Of a DNA stretch of 34,183 nt, positions 22,574-30,439 are shown piece after piece (position 1 is the stretch's first letter; each line of letters starts with the position of its first letter). Position numbers and translations under genes: made by a program. The notes below the pieces were generated by a model that worked only from the letters and a program-made list of their open reading frames with translations, was not told the origin of the DNA and did no database searches. The DNA comes from Acidobacteria bacterium Mor1 (GTDB lineage: Bacteria > Acidobacteriota > Polarisedimenticolia > Polarisedimenticolales > Polarisedimenticolaceae). The stretch covers positions 4,512,149-4,546,331 of the forward strand of contig CP011806.1 in NCBI GenBank assembly GCA_001664505.1, written 5' to 3'.

Positions 22574-23841
22574 CGTGGATCCTCGGCCAGTCGAATGCCG
22601 GTGAACTGCCAGCGCATCGAGGGGTAGAAGAAGTTGCGATAGCTGCGGCGCATGTGATCGTGGGAGGTCACGGCGGCGCCGCCCCGGCAGACGAACTGGT
22701 TACACATGAACTTGCCGTTGTACTCGCCGATCGCTCCGTCGGGGCGGGCGTAGCCGGGGTACGCGGTGTAAGGGCTGCGGGTCCACTCCCAGCAGTCGCC
22801 GAACAGCTGATGGCGTCCACCGCCGTCGGCCCCGTGAGGCAGCGGATGCAGGGCGCCGCTGTCGAGGAAGTTGCCGGCGAGCTCGATGTCCGAGGAGGCG
22901 TGTTCCCACTCTTGCTCCGTCGGCAGCCGCTTACCGCTCCAGGATGCGAAGGCGTCCGCCTCGAAGTAGCTGACGTGGCACACCGGAGCATCCGGGTTCA
23001 ACGGCTCCAGGCCGTGCAGGGTGAACTCGAACCAGGATCCGTCTCGCTCGACCCAGTAGAGCGGCGCCTTCCAACCCTCTTCCCGCACCGTGGCCCAGCC
23101 GTCGGCCAGCCAGTGGCGCGGGTCGCGGTAGGCGCCCGAACTCACGAACTCCAGGTACTCGCCGTTGGTCACCATGCGGGACGCGAGGCGATAGGCCTCG
23201 AGCCAGCTCTTGTGCCGCGGGCGTTCGTTGTCGAAACAGAAGTCTTCACCGGCATGCCCGACCTCGACCAACCCCCCTTCGAATTCGAGCGCCGGGTCCG
23301 CCTGGACGGAGGTCGCCGGCGAGTCCTCGGCAGGCCGATAGGCCGGGTAGAGCGGGTTGCAGGAGAAGACATGCTTGATGTCCATCAGCAGCAATTCCTG
23401 GTGCTGCTGCTCGTGGTTCAGTCCCAGGGTGATCAGTTCGGCCAACGCCGGATCGTCGCCGCGTTGTTCGAGCAGTCTTGCGACCGCCTCGTCCACGGCA
23501 TCCCTGTAGGCGAAGATCTCGCGCACGGTGGGACGGGTCAACATGCCGCGGCGCGGCCGGGGGAACTGCTCGCCCACCGCGTTGTAATAGGAGTTGAACA
23601 GGTACTCGTAGCGCTCGTCCACCGGGCGGTAACCCTCGGCGTGGGGGCGCAGCACGAAGGTCTCGAAGAACCAGGTCACGTGGGCCAGATGCCAGCGGGT
23701 CGGGCTGACGTCGGGCATCGACTGGACGACGAAATCTTCGGGTTCCAGCGGCTCGCAGAGACGGCGAGAAGTGTCGCGAATACGCTTGAAACGGTCGGCA
23801 AGGCGCACGTTTTGCGCTGCCTGCTGCTCGGTTGCCCGCAT
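22570..23841 (-). CDS. egtB: EgtB, iron-dependent ergothioneine sulfoxide synthase family
   Basis: 423 residues from the ATG at 23841 with AAGGTG six bases upstream. EgtB joins cysteine or gamma-glutamylcysteine to hercynine with O2. The N-terminal DinB-like domain supplies the iron triad: His51 in TRWHLAHVTWFFE and the pair His143/His147 in LNHEQQHQELLLMDIKH. The spacing matches the known H51/H134/H138 triad of mycobacterial EgtB. The C-terminal FGE-sulfatase-like domain shows FEGGLVEVGHAG, FDNERPRHKSWLEAYRLAS, CHVSYFEADAFASWSGKRLP and CRGGAAVTSHDHMRRSYRNF. No egtD lies next to it; the following gene is a CBS protein. The substrate thiol (Cys or gamma-Glu-Cys) cannot be decided, and OvoA-type activity is less likely because no methyltransferase domain is fused. 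Confidence 0.95.
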   Translation of the reverse strand: MRATEQQAAQNVRLADRFKRIRDTSRRLCEPLEPEDFVVQSMPDVSPTRWHLAHVTWFFETFVLRPHAEGYRPVDERYEYLFNSYYNAVGEQFPRPRRGMLTRPTVREIFAYRDAVDEAVARLLEQRGDDPALAELITLGLNHEQQHQELLLMDIKHVFSCNPLYPAYRPAEDSPATSVQADPALEFEGGLVEVGHAGEDFCFDNERPRHKSWLEAYRLASRMVTNGEYLEFVSSGAYRDPRHWLADGWATVREEGWKAPLYWVERDGSWFEFTLHGLEPLNPDAPVCHVSYFEADAFASWSGKRLPTEQEWEHASSDIELAGNFLDSGALHPLPHGADGGGRHQLFGDCWEWTRSPYTAYPGYARPDGAIGEYNGKFMCNQFVCRGGAAVTSHDHMRRSYRNFFYPSMRWQFTGIRLAEDPR

Positions 23842-23966
23842 GGGTGGCACCTTTTTACCGGGGTTCTGGTCGAGACGTGCGAAACCGCATTGTCTCATCC
23901 CTCCCGGAGCGAGTCCACCGGGCGCCCCCTACGCCCCGCCGCCAGCCGCTGGTGTAGACTTCCCGG

Positions 23967-24452
23967 GTGCGGACCCTTGCCGAAATCATGCGGGATACGT
24001 CGGTGCTGGAGATGGGGCCGCTGCCCGCTCCGCGCCTGGCGATTACCGCGACCCTGCACCAGGCCCTGCAGATGCTGGTTCGGGGACGTCGCGGCGCCGT
24101 GGTGCTGATCGACGGCCTGCGGCCTGTAGGGGTGTTCACCGAGCGGGACGTGGTCAACCGGCTTTCCGAGGATCTGCTGCGAAACCCCGAGCAGCGCCGG
24201 ATCACGCCGGTACGCGAGGTGATGAGTTTTCCGCCGGTCACGATCCGCCGCCAGCAGACCCTCGCCGAGGCGATGGAGATCATGGTCGAGCGGAGTTTCC
24301 GCCACCTGGTCCTGGTCGACCGGGAAGAGAACCTGCGGGGGATGATGACCAGCGGCGACGTGGTGCAGTTCGTTACCGATCTCTTTCCCGAAGAGACGGT
24401 CAACCTGCCCCCGCGCCTGCGCCAGCGATTCCAGACGCCGGAAGGGGCCTGA
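23967..24452 (+). CDS. Tandem CBS-domain protein, first of a pair
   Basis: 161 residues from a GTG at 23967. CBS1 covers ITATLHQALQMLVRGRRGAV with GVFTERDVVNRL, and CBS2 covers VREVMSFPPVTIRRQQTLAE with RHLVLVDREENLRGMMTSGD. The GVFTERD and GMMTSGD ends are nucleotide ribose motifs. It lies two bases before a second CBS gene, so the two proteins are likely co-produced and may form heteromeric modules. No Shine-Dalgarno site precedes the GTG, but TAGACT (23955-23960) lies seven bases upstream, so a leaderless start is possible. Confidence 0.9.
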   Translation: MRTLAEIMRDTSVLEMGPLPAPRLAITATLHQALQMLVRGRRGAVVLIDGLRPVGVFTERDVVNRLSEDLLRNPEQRRITPVREVMSFPPVTIRRQQTLAEAMEIMVERSFRHLVLVDREENLRGMMTSGDVVQFVTDLFPEETVNLPPRLRQRFQTPEGA

Positions 24453-24454
24453 GC

Positions 24455-24949
24455 ATGCGCTGCCCCGCCTGCGGCCACGACAACATCGCCGGGGTCGATC
24501 TGTGCGAGAGCTGCGGCATGGATCTGGCCGGTCTGGACGTCCACGGCAGCAGCTTCGACCCCGCCGACCCGCTCCTGACCCAGCCGATCTCCGGCGTGGC
24601 GCTCGAGGAGCCGCTGACCCGCCCGATGGACGCGACGGTGGCCGATGCCGTGCGTTTGATGCAGGAACGGAGCGAGGGCTGCGTGTTCGTGATGGATGGC
24701 GAGCGGCTGGCCGGAGTGCTGACCGAGCGGGATGTGACTCGGGTGATCTCCCGTGGTCTAGATCCTACGCGCACGAAGCTCGACCGGGCGATGACGCCCG
24801 AGCCGATGCGGTTGCGTGAGGAGGACCCGTTGGCCTGGGCGCTGCACCGCATGGGTGTCGACGGCTACCGCCACATTCCGGTGACCCGGGAAGGAGGCCT
24901 GCGCGGCGTCCTTTCGGCCCGCTCGGTGCTTCGCCGCCTGCTCGATTGA
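24455..24949 (+). CDS. Zinc-ribbon plus tandem CBS-domain protein
   Basis: 164 residues. The ATG at 24455 falls two bases after the preceding stop. Residues 1-22 are a zinc ribbon, MRCPACGHDNIAGVDLCESC, with CxxC-x(11-13)-CxxC spacing. A CBS pair follows: EEPLTRPMDATVADAVRLMQ with LAGVLTERDVTRV, then DRAMTPEPMRLREEDPLAWA with GLRGVLSARSVLRRLL. Ribbon-CBS fusions occur in archaea and some bacteria and are thought to bring nucleotide sensing to a protein or nucleic-acid partner. It forms a two-gene unit with the CBS gene upstream. The partner is unknown. Confidence 0.92.
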   Translation: MRCPACGHDNIAGVDLCESCGMDLAGLDVHGSSFDPADPLLTQPISGVALEEPLTRPMDATVADAVRLMQERSEGCVFVMDGERLAGVLTERDVTRVISRGLDPTRTKLDRAMTPEPMRLREEDPLAWALHRMGVDGYRHIPVTREGGLRGVLSARSVLRRLLD

Positions 24950-25048
24950 TCTTGCCTTACCCGGTCCGGTTCTGTTGCGGCGCCTTCGATTCGCCGCGCT
25001 GAGCCGACCATCTACCGATTGACTGTCCATGCACATGGAGGGGATGTG

Positions 25049-25447
25049 ATGAAGAAGACGATGTGGAAGTTCGTGACGATCAGTTGCCTCGTGGTTTGCT
25101 GTGCCTTCTTCGCCGGCTGCGGCGAGAAGGGTACGGCGGAAGAGGCCGGCAAGGCGATCGACGACGCGATGTCCGACGCCAAGGACGCCGCCAGCGATCT
25201 GGCCGACGATGCCAAGCAGACGGCCGGTGATCTGGCCGACGGTGCCAAGGAAACCGCCGGCGATCTGGCCGACGGCGCCAAGGAGGCCTACGACGACGTG
25301 AAGGACGGCGCCAAGGAAGCCTACGACGACGCCAAGCAGGCCGCGGGTGAACTGGCGGACGACGCCAAGAAGGCTGCCGGCGAGGTGAAGGACGGGGCCG
25401 AGCAGCTGGCCGACGACGCCAAGAAGAAGCTCGGCGACAAGGACTGA
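25049..25447 (+). CDS. Lipoprotein built of 11-residue amphipathic repeats (LEA/apolipoprotein-like)
   Basis: 132 residues from the ATG at 25049 with GGAGGGG five bases upstream. Residues 1-24 are a lipoprotein signal: basic MKKTMWK, a hydrophobic run and the lipobox FAGC with Cys24. From about residue 44 the chain is a series of 11-residue units: DLADDAKQTAG, DLADGAKETAG, DLADGAKEAYD, DVKDGAKEAYD, a 7-residue unit DAKQAAG, ELADDAKKAAG and EVKDGAEQLAD. The Ala/Asp/Lys composition and 11-residue period are those of group-3 LEA and apolipoprotein-like helices, which lie on membranes or protect on drying. It is anchored in the outer or inner membrane, the side depending on sorting rules unknown for this organism. 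A stress or membrane-stabilising role is inferred. Confidence 0.85.
   Translation: MKKTMWKFVTISCLVVCCAFFAGCGEKGTAEEAGKAIDDAMSDAKDAASDLADDAKQTAGDLADGAKETAGDLADGAKEAYDDVKDGAKEAYDDAKQAAGELADDAKKAAGEVKDGAEQLADDAKKKLGDKD
25196..25327 (+). repeat. Four 33-bp in-frame tandem repeats
   Basis: Four consecutive 33-base units encode residues 50-93 of the lipoprotein (DLADDAKQTAG and three variants). The core GCCGACG(A/G)(T/C)GCCAAG recurs with mostly third-base differences, so the array grew by duplication and has since diverged. Confidence 0.8.
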
Positions 25448-25480
25448 TTTCGGGGTCCGGCCCGGCGAGGACGACGCAGC

Positions 25481-26482
25481 ATGATCTACACATCGCTGGG
25501 CCGGACCGGCCTTCAGGTTTCGCGCATCTGTCTCGGCTGCATGACCTACGGGGATCCGGCGTGGCGTCCCTGGACCCTGGGCGAGGACGCAGCCCGGGAG
25601 CATTTCGTCCGGGCCCTCGAACTGGGCATCAACTTCTTCGACACCGCCGACATGTACTCCAACGGGGTGAGCGAGGAGCTCACCGGCAAGCTGCTGGCCG
25701 AGTTGGCTCCCCGAGACGACTACGTCCTGGCCAGCAAGGTCTACTTCCCGGTCGCCGAGGGGCCCAACCGCCGAGGCCTTTCGCGCAAACATGTGATCGC
25801 CGCCTGCGATGCGTCGTTGCGCCGGCTGGGTCACGACTACATCGACCTGTACCAGATTCACCGCTGGGACGAGGCGACCCCCGTCGAGGAGGCGCTCGAG
25901 GCGTTGGACTCGCTGGTCCGCGCCGGCAAGGTGCGCTACCTGGGAGCCAGCAGCATGGCCGCGTGGCAGTTCGCCCGAGCCCTGTTCACGGCCGGCGAGC
26001 GGGGTTGGCACCGCTTCGTCTCGATGCAGAACCACTACAACCTGATCTATCGCGAGGAGGAGCGGGAGATGATTCCGCTCTGCTCCGATCAGGGGGTCGG
26101 CGTATTGCCCTGGAGTCCGCTGGCCCGCGGACTCCTTACCGGAGCCCGCAGCCGCCGGGATCCCCGCCCCACCGAGCGGGCGCAGAACGACGAGTTCGCC
26201 GATCGCATGTACTACCGGGACGACGACTTCGATGTGGTCGAAGCGTTGGTCGAGGTTGCCGCGGCACGGGGCGCCAGGCCGGCCCAGGTGGCGCTGGCCT
26301 GGCTGCTCTCGGTCCCGGGCGTGGTGGCCCCGGTGGTGGGCACGACCAGGGCCCCGCACCTGGATGACGCGGCCGCCGCGGTCGGCATCGAGCTCGCGGC
26401 CGAGGAGATCGAGCGGCTGGAGGCTCCTTACCGAGTCCACCCCGTCCTGGGGCACGATCAGCCCGGCCACCGGCCCCGCTGA
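25481..26482 (+). CDS. Aldo/keto reductase
   Basis: 333 residues. The AKR barrel signatures are clear: [39 protein letters not shown] and [20 protein letters not shown]. The catalytic tetrad is Asp54, Tyr59, Lys86 (VLASKVYF) and His127 (LYQIHRWDE). The nucleotide loop is formed by [13 protein letters not shown] and [12 protein letters not shown]. It resembles the AKR11/YajO group, which uses NADPH to reduce aldehydes or ketones. The gene starts 33 bases after the lipoprotein stop, in the same direction, so they may be co-transcribed. The substrate is unknown. Confidence 0.94.
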   Translation: MIYTSLGRTGLQVSRICLGCMTYGDPAWRPWTLGEDAAREHFVRALELGINFFDTADMYSNGVSEELTGKLLAELAPRDDYVLASKVYFPVAEGPNRRGLSRKHVIAACDASLRRLGHDYIDLYQIHRWDEATPVEEALEALDSLVRAGKVRYLGASSMAAWQFARALFTAGERGWHRFVSMQNHYNLIYREEEREMIPLCSDQGVGVLPWSPLARGLLTGARSRRDPRPTERAQNDEFADRMYYRDDDFDVVEALVEVAAARGARPAQVALAWLLSVPGVVAPVVGTTRAPHLDDAAAAVGIELAAEEIERLEAPYRVHPVLGHDQPGHRPR

Positions 26483-26547
26483 GGCCGGTTCGGGAACTCA
26501 AGTCGTTGATCCCGTTCGGTTTAGTTCGGCAGGCCGCCCGCATCTTG

Positions 26548-26553
26548 TAGAAT
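26548..26553 (+). promoter_or_regulatory. Candidate -10 element of the glutamine synthetase promoter
   Basis: TAGAAT (26548-26553) differs from TATAAT at one position and lies about 185 bases before the glutamine synthetase start, but no good -35 is seen 17 bases upstream. The GC-rich leader after it contains a GCCGCA / TGCGGC hairpin (26568-26585). Confidence 0.4.
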
Positions 26554-26703
26554 CCCCCCCGTCGACGGCCGCAGTGGGGTGCGGCTGGAGTCGATCGAAG
26601 CCAGGGGTGGCCTTCGAGTCCCGGATCCGCCGTTCCCAAGCTCAAGCTGATCAGAACGCGAACCCGGTCGCCGTTCAGGCGAATCCTACCCATATTTGGA
26701 TCG

Positions 26704-26717
26704 CGGGAAGGTTCCCG
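26704..26717. promoter_or_regulatory. 14-bp inverted repeat just before the glutamine synthetase ribosome site
   Basis: CGGGAAGGTTCCCG forms a 6+6 inverted repeat with a 2-base centre, five bases before AGGAG (26722-26726). It may be an operator or an mRNA hairpin limiting initiation. Confidence 0.45.
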
Positions 26718-26738
26718 AGTCAGGAGATGGAACGAGCG

Positions 26739-28928
26739 ATGTCGAGCACTACCACCAAAGATGAAGCCCTTCGGTCTGCGACTTCGTGGATGGAGTCCGA
26801 GCACGATTCCGGACACGCCGGAGTCGACAGCTACTTCGGCAAGGACGTGTTCAGCCACAAGGTCATGCGTCAACGTCTGCCCAAGGACGTCTACAAGAAG
26901 CTGATGCAGACCATCGAGCACGGTGAGCCCCTCGATCGCGAGTTGGCCAACGTCGTCGCCGTGGTGATGAAGGACTGGGCCGTCGAGAACGGCGCCACCC
27001 ACTACACCCACTGGTTCCAACCGCTGACCGGCCTCACCGCCGAGAAGCACGACTCCCTGGTCGCTCCCGACGGCGAAGGGGGCATGGTCTACGCGCTCTC
27101 CGGCTCCGAGCTGTGTCAGGGCGAGCCCGATGCCTCCAGCTTCCCCTCGGGAGGCCTGCGCGCGACCTTCGAGGCCCGCGGCTACACCGCGTGGGACGCC
27201 ACGAGCCCGGCGTTCCTGCTCCGCGGTGAGAACAACGTCACCCTCTGTATCCCGACGGCGTTCGTCTCCTGGACCGGCGCCGCTCTCGACCAGAAGACCC
27301 CGCTGCTGCGTTCGATGGATGCGCTGGCCGCCCAGGCGGTGCGGGTGCTTCAACTTTTCGGTACCGACAAGGGGGTGACCCGCATCACCACCACCGTCGG
27401 CGCCGAGCAGGAATACTTCCTGGTCGACCGCAAGCTGTTCTTCGCCCGGCCCGACCTGGTCAACTGCGACCGCACCCTGTTCGGCACCAAGCCGCCCAAG
27501 GGACAGCAGCTCGACGACCACTACTTCGGTTCGATTCCGCGCCGGGTGCTGGCGTTCATGGCCGAGGCCGAGAAGGAAATGTACCGGGTCGGAATCCCGG
27601 TCAAGACCCGGCACAACGAGGTCGCTCCCGGCCAGTACGAGATCGCCCCGACCTTCGAGACCAGCAACGTCGCCTGCGACCACCAGATGGTGATCATGGA
27701 GACGATCAAGCGGGTCGCGCCCCGCTTCGGCATGCAGGCGATCCTCCACGAGAAGCCCTTCGCCGGACTCAACGGCTCGGGCAAGCACAACAACTGGTCG
27801 ATGTCGACCAACACCGGGGTCAACCTGCTCGACCCGCAGGACGAGACCCACACCAACATGCAGTTCATGGTGTTCCTCTGCGCGGTGATCCGCGCCGTGG
27901 ACATCCATGCCGACCTGCTGCGCGCCGCCATCGCCTCGGCGGGCAACGATCATCGTCTCGGAGCCAACGAGGCGCCGCCGGCGATCATCTCGATCTTCCT
28001 CGGCGACATGCTGACCGATCTGGTCGAGCAGCTCGAAGCCGGCGCGCCGACCCGCACCCTCAAGGGCGGCGAGATGGACTTGGGCGCTCTGAGCCTGCCG
28101 CAGATCCCGCGGGATTCCGGCGACCGCAACCGCACGTCCCCCTTCGCCTTCACCGGCAACAAATTCGAGTTCCGCGCCGTCGGCTCCTCGGCGACTTCCG
28201 CCTGGCCCAACACGGTGATGAACACCATCGTGGCCGAGTCGATCGACGTGATCGTCAGTCGCCTCGAGGCCGAGGTCGGCGACGACCGCTCGCCGGAAAA
28301 CCTCGAGAGCTGCGTGCGCAAGGTGCTGCAGCAGACGGTCAAGAACCACAAGCGGGTCATCTTCAACGGCGACGGCTACTCCGACGAGTGGCACAAGGAA
28401 GCCGAGGAGCGGGGCCTTCCCAACCTGCGCAGCACCGTCGACGCGCTGCCCAAGCTGGTCGACGCCAAGTCGATCGAGATGTTCGGCAAGTACAACGTGC
28501 TCAACGAGGACGAGGTGCGCAGCCGCGCCAACGCCTATCTCGAGAAGTACGCGCTGCAGATGCAGATCGAATCCGAGACGATGGCGGTGATCGGGCAGCA
28601 GATGATCCTGCCGGCGGCGACCGAGCACCAGCGGCGGCTGGCTTCGTCGCTCCAGGCGACCCAGGCTGCCGGCGTCGAGTCTGCCGGGCAGAAGGCGGAA
28701 CTCGAGAGCTTCGTCAAGCTCGTCGACAACTTCCGCTCTTCGGTAGAGGCTCTCGGGGCCGCCAACGAGCACGAGTCCGACGGAGAGCTCGCTCACGCCG
28801 AGTACATGAAGGAAACGGTCGAGCCGCTGATGGACAAGGTCCGTGAGTACGGCGACAAGCTCGAGACCCGGGTGGCCTCGGACCTCTGGCCGCTGCCTTC
28901 CTACCGGGAGCTGCTGTTCTTCAAGTAG
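26739..28928 (+). CDS. glnN: Type III glutamine synthetase (GSIII)
   Basis: 729 residues, the length of GSIII (about 700-730) rather than GSI (about 450-470). It makes glutamine from glutamate, ammonia and ATP. GSIII features include [20 protein letters not shown] near the N terminus, the beta-hairpin and active-site segment [33 protein letters not shown] (metal-binding Glu), [35 protein letters not shown] and the adenylation-lacking C-terminal helical extension ([20 protein letters not shown]). The ATG at 26739 is preferred because AGGAG lies 12 bases upstream; an ATG at 26727 directly abuts that site. It is a single-gene unit closed by a strong terminator. Confidence 0.97.
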   Translation: MSSTTTKDEALRSATSWMESEHDSGHAGVDSYFGKDVFSHKVMRQRLPKDVYKKLMQTIEHGEPLDRELANVVAVVMKDWAVENGATHYTHWFQPLTGLTAEKHDSLVAPDGEGGMVYALSGSELCQGEPDASSFPSGGLRATFEARGYTAWDATSPAFLLRGENNVTLCIPTAFVSWTGAALDQKTPLLRSMDALAAQAVRVLQLFGTDKGVTRITTTVGAEQEYFLVDRKLFFARPDLVNCDRTLFGTKPPKGQQLDDHYFGSIPRRVLAFMAEAEKEMYRVGIPVKTRHNEVAPGQYEIAPTFETSNVACDHQMVIMETIKRVAPRFGMQAILHEKPFAGLNGSGKHNNWSMSTNTGVNLLDPQDETHTNMQFMVFLCAVIRAVDIHADLLRAAIASAGNDHRLGANEAPPAIISIFLGDMLTDLVEQLEAGAPTRTLKGGEMDLGALSLPQIPRDSGDRNRTSPFAFTGNKFEFRAVGSSATSAWPNTVMNTIVAESIDVIVSRLEAEVGDDRSPENLESCVRKVLQQTVKNHKRVIFNGDGYSDEWHKEAEERGLPNLRSTVDALPKLVDAKSIEMFGKYNVLNEDEVRSRANAYLEKYALQMQIESETMAVIGQQMILPAATEHQRRLASSLQATQAAGVESAGQKAELESFVKLVDNFRSSVEALGAANEHESDGELAHAEYMKETVEPLMDKVREYGDKLETRVASDLWPLPSYRELLFFK

Positions 28929-28952
28929 CCCCCCGGCGACACCGGAAACAAC

Positions 28953-28983
28953 AAAGGGCGGACCCGCGGGTCCGCCCTTTTTC
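28953..28983. terminator. Bidirectional intrinsic terminator
   Basis: AAAGGGCGGACCC (28953-28965) pairs with GGGTCCGCCCTTT (28968-28980) as a 13-bp stem with a GC loop, followed by TTTC on the plus strand and TTTGTTGTTT on the minus strand. It serves the convergent glutamine synthetase and selenoprotein genes. Confidence 0.95.
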
Positions 28984-29007
28984 TTTCGTTGCGGTGTCGT
29001 GTGCCGG

Positions 29008-29625
29008 CTACTTGTTCATCGCCGCGGCTTCCGCCTTGGCCGTCGCGAGCAGCGCATCGGCATCGAGGCGCACCCGATAGTCCGGGTTGACGTAGCTGAA
29101 GCGGATCTTGCCGCCGGAGACCAGGAACACCGCCGGAACCGGCAGCATGCCGTGGTCTTCGCCGCTGGACTTGGCCAGGTCGATGCCGTAGCCGCGATAG
29201 ACCTCCTTGGTCTTGTCGTCCAGCTTGAAGGCGATCCCGAACCCCTGGGCCGCTTCCATCTTGGCGTCGGACATGAGGTCGAAGGCGATCTCGGTTTTGC
29301 CGAGGGTCTTCTTCAGTTCTTCCGGACGGTCGGGGCTGAGCGCCACGAGCCGGAACCCGAGTTCAACGAGTTGATCTTCGATCTTGGACAGTTGACCCAA
29401 CTGTCTGGTGCAGTACGGTCACCAACCGCCACGGTAGAAGATCAGGACCGCCGGGTCGTCCCCGGAGAGCTGGACGGTCTGGCCGTCCAGGGTCTGCACC
29501 GTGGCCTCGGGCACCGCGGAGCCGATCAGCAGGGGGCGGATCTCGCTCGCGCTCGCCGGCGCCGCGGCGTGTGCCGGCGCAAGGGCGAGTGCGAGGAGCG
29601 CCGCCGCGAGCAGCGTGCGTCTCAT
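29008..29625 (-). CDS. Selenocysteine-containing peroxiredoxin-like (AhpC/TSA, thioredoxin-fold) secreted protein
   Basis: 205 residues when the in-frame TGA at 29421-29419 is read as selenocysteine (U69). A signal peptide (RRTLLAAALLALALAPAHAA) precedes a thioredoxin-fold domain. Its active site is YRGGW-U69-P-Y-C72, where homologues have YRGGWCPYC, so Sec replaces the first (peroxidatic or attacking) Cys. The reading frame continues uninterrupted for 136 codons after the TGA with family-like sequence (LVALSPDRPEELKKTLGKTE, HGMLPVPAVFLVSGGKIRFS). A SECIS-like hairpin starts 13 bases after the TGA. The protein should be an exported thiol peroxidase or reductase. A nonsense mutation or sequencing error is the alternative, but conserved coding on both sides and the hairpin argue against it. 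Confidence 0.9.
29387..29405 (-). promoter_or_regulatory. Bacterial SECIS-like hairpin
   Basis: On the minus strand GACAGTTG GGT CAACTGTC forms a perfect 8-bp stem with a GGU apical loop. The loop begins 21 bases after the UGA at 29419, within the 16-37 range of bacterial SECIS elements, whose SelB contact is a G and U in the loop. The stem also codes for residues after the Sec, as required for bacterial SECIS. Confidence 0.8.
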
Positions 29626-29681
29626 CGTTCCTCCTCAGGATCGGGACAGAGCGCTCAGAGTATAGCGCCAGCCACACGGAC

Positions 29682-30356
29682 TCACTTCCCGCGCCGCGGA
29701 GAGCCCTTGCGGTCGATACCCCGGGGGCGCGAGAGGAACTGGAGTGACCGTTCCGAGGTGTCCGGGATGGTCCCGTCGAGCCGCCCGGCCAGCAGGTCCA
29801 GCCGGTCGTGCCCCCAGAAGAGTTCCCCCCGCCAGACGAAGGTCGGGACTCCGAAGGCGCCTGCGGCCAGGGCCTCGGTGGTGTGGGTGTGGAGCCTCGT
29901 CTTGATTTCCGGTGCTTGCAGCCGATCGGAGAGACCCTCGGCGTCTAGGCCCAGGGCCGCGATCACGTCGGCGATCACCGCCAGATCGGTCAGGTCTCGA
30001 CCCTCGGCCCAGGCTGCATCGGCGAGGGCGGCCGCCAGGGGCAGGGTTTCGGGCTCGTCGAGAAACAGGCAGACCGCCCGCAACGCTTCCAGGGAGCGGA
30101 AGGGATGCGCCGGAGGCCCCTGAAAGGGATAGCCCTCCCGGGCGGCGATGCGGCCGATATCGAAGAAGGTGTAGCGCCGCTTGGATTCGATCTCCGCCGG
30201 TCCGACCAGGCCGGTGGCGTCGAGCAGGGCCCCGTAGACCACCGGGCGGATGCGCCACTCCAGATCGTGGGCCCGGCCGAAGGGTTCGGCGGCCTTCAAG
30301 CCGAGCCAGGCGTAGGGAGAGATGACGTCGAAGTAGAGCGTGACCGGTTCGGGCAT
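29682..30356 (-). CDS. DsbA-fold oxidoreductase / 2-hydroxychromene-2-carboxylate isomerase-like protein
   Basis: 224 residues from the ATG at 30356, where GGAG stands six bases upstream. A start four codons earlier lacks one. It begins VTLYFDVISPYAWLGLKAAE, the mark of the HCCA isomerase/GST-kappa family of thioredoxin-fold proteins, with Ser (SPYAW) in place of a CxxC. The helical insert and the closing AAGAFGVPTFVWRGELFWGH, with a cis-Pro after GV, complete the fold. Members isomerise aromatic catabolites using glutathione or act as glutathione transferases. It is on the same strand as the selenoprotein gene (56-base gap), so the two may be co-expressed redox proteins. Confidence 0.93.
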   Translation of the reverse strand: MPEPVTLYFDVISPYAWLGLKAAEPFGRAHDLEWRIRPVVYGALLDATGLVGPAEIESKRRYTFFDIGRIAAREGYPFQGPPAHPFRSLEALRAVCLFLDEPETLPLAAALADAAWAEGRDLTDLAVIADVIAALGLDAEGLSDRLQAPEIKTRLHTHTTEALAAGAFGVPTFVWRGELFWGHDRLDLLAGRLDGTIPDTSERSLQFLSRPRGIDRKGSPRRGK

Positions 30357-30439
30357 GAGGGACTCCATCTGCCGGGGGCATCCATCGGGAATCGCATCTA
30401 TTCTACGGGGGTCCGTGCGACGTATTTCGAGGGAGCCAG

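Noticed and set aside
25196-25327. Tandem 33-base units as a possible CRISPR array
   Set aside because: The units are contiguous, in frame, and differ at third codon positions; there are no spacers.
26136-28796. A very long open frame antisense to the glutamine synthetase gene
   Set aside because: It mirrors the sense gene's codon bias in GC-rich DNA and encodes no recognisable domain. The same holds for antisense frames over 1828-3885 and 31762-33741.
29401-29421. Frameshift or nonsense pseudogene in the gene at 29008-29625
   Set aside because: Both halves are in the same frame, the TGA replaces an active-site Cys, and a SECIS-like hairpin follows at the right distance, so selenocysteine is the better reading.
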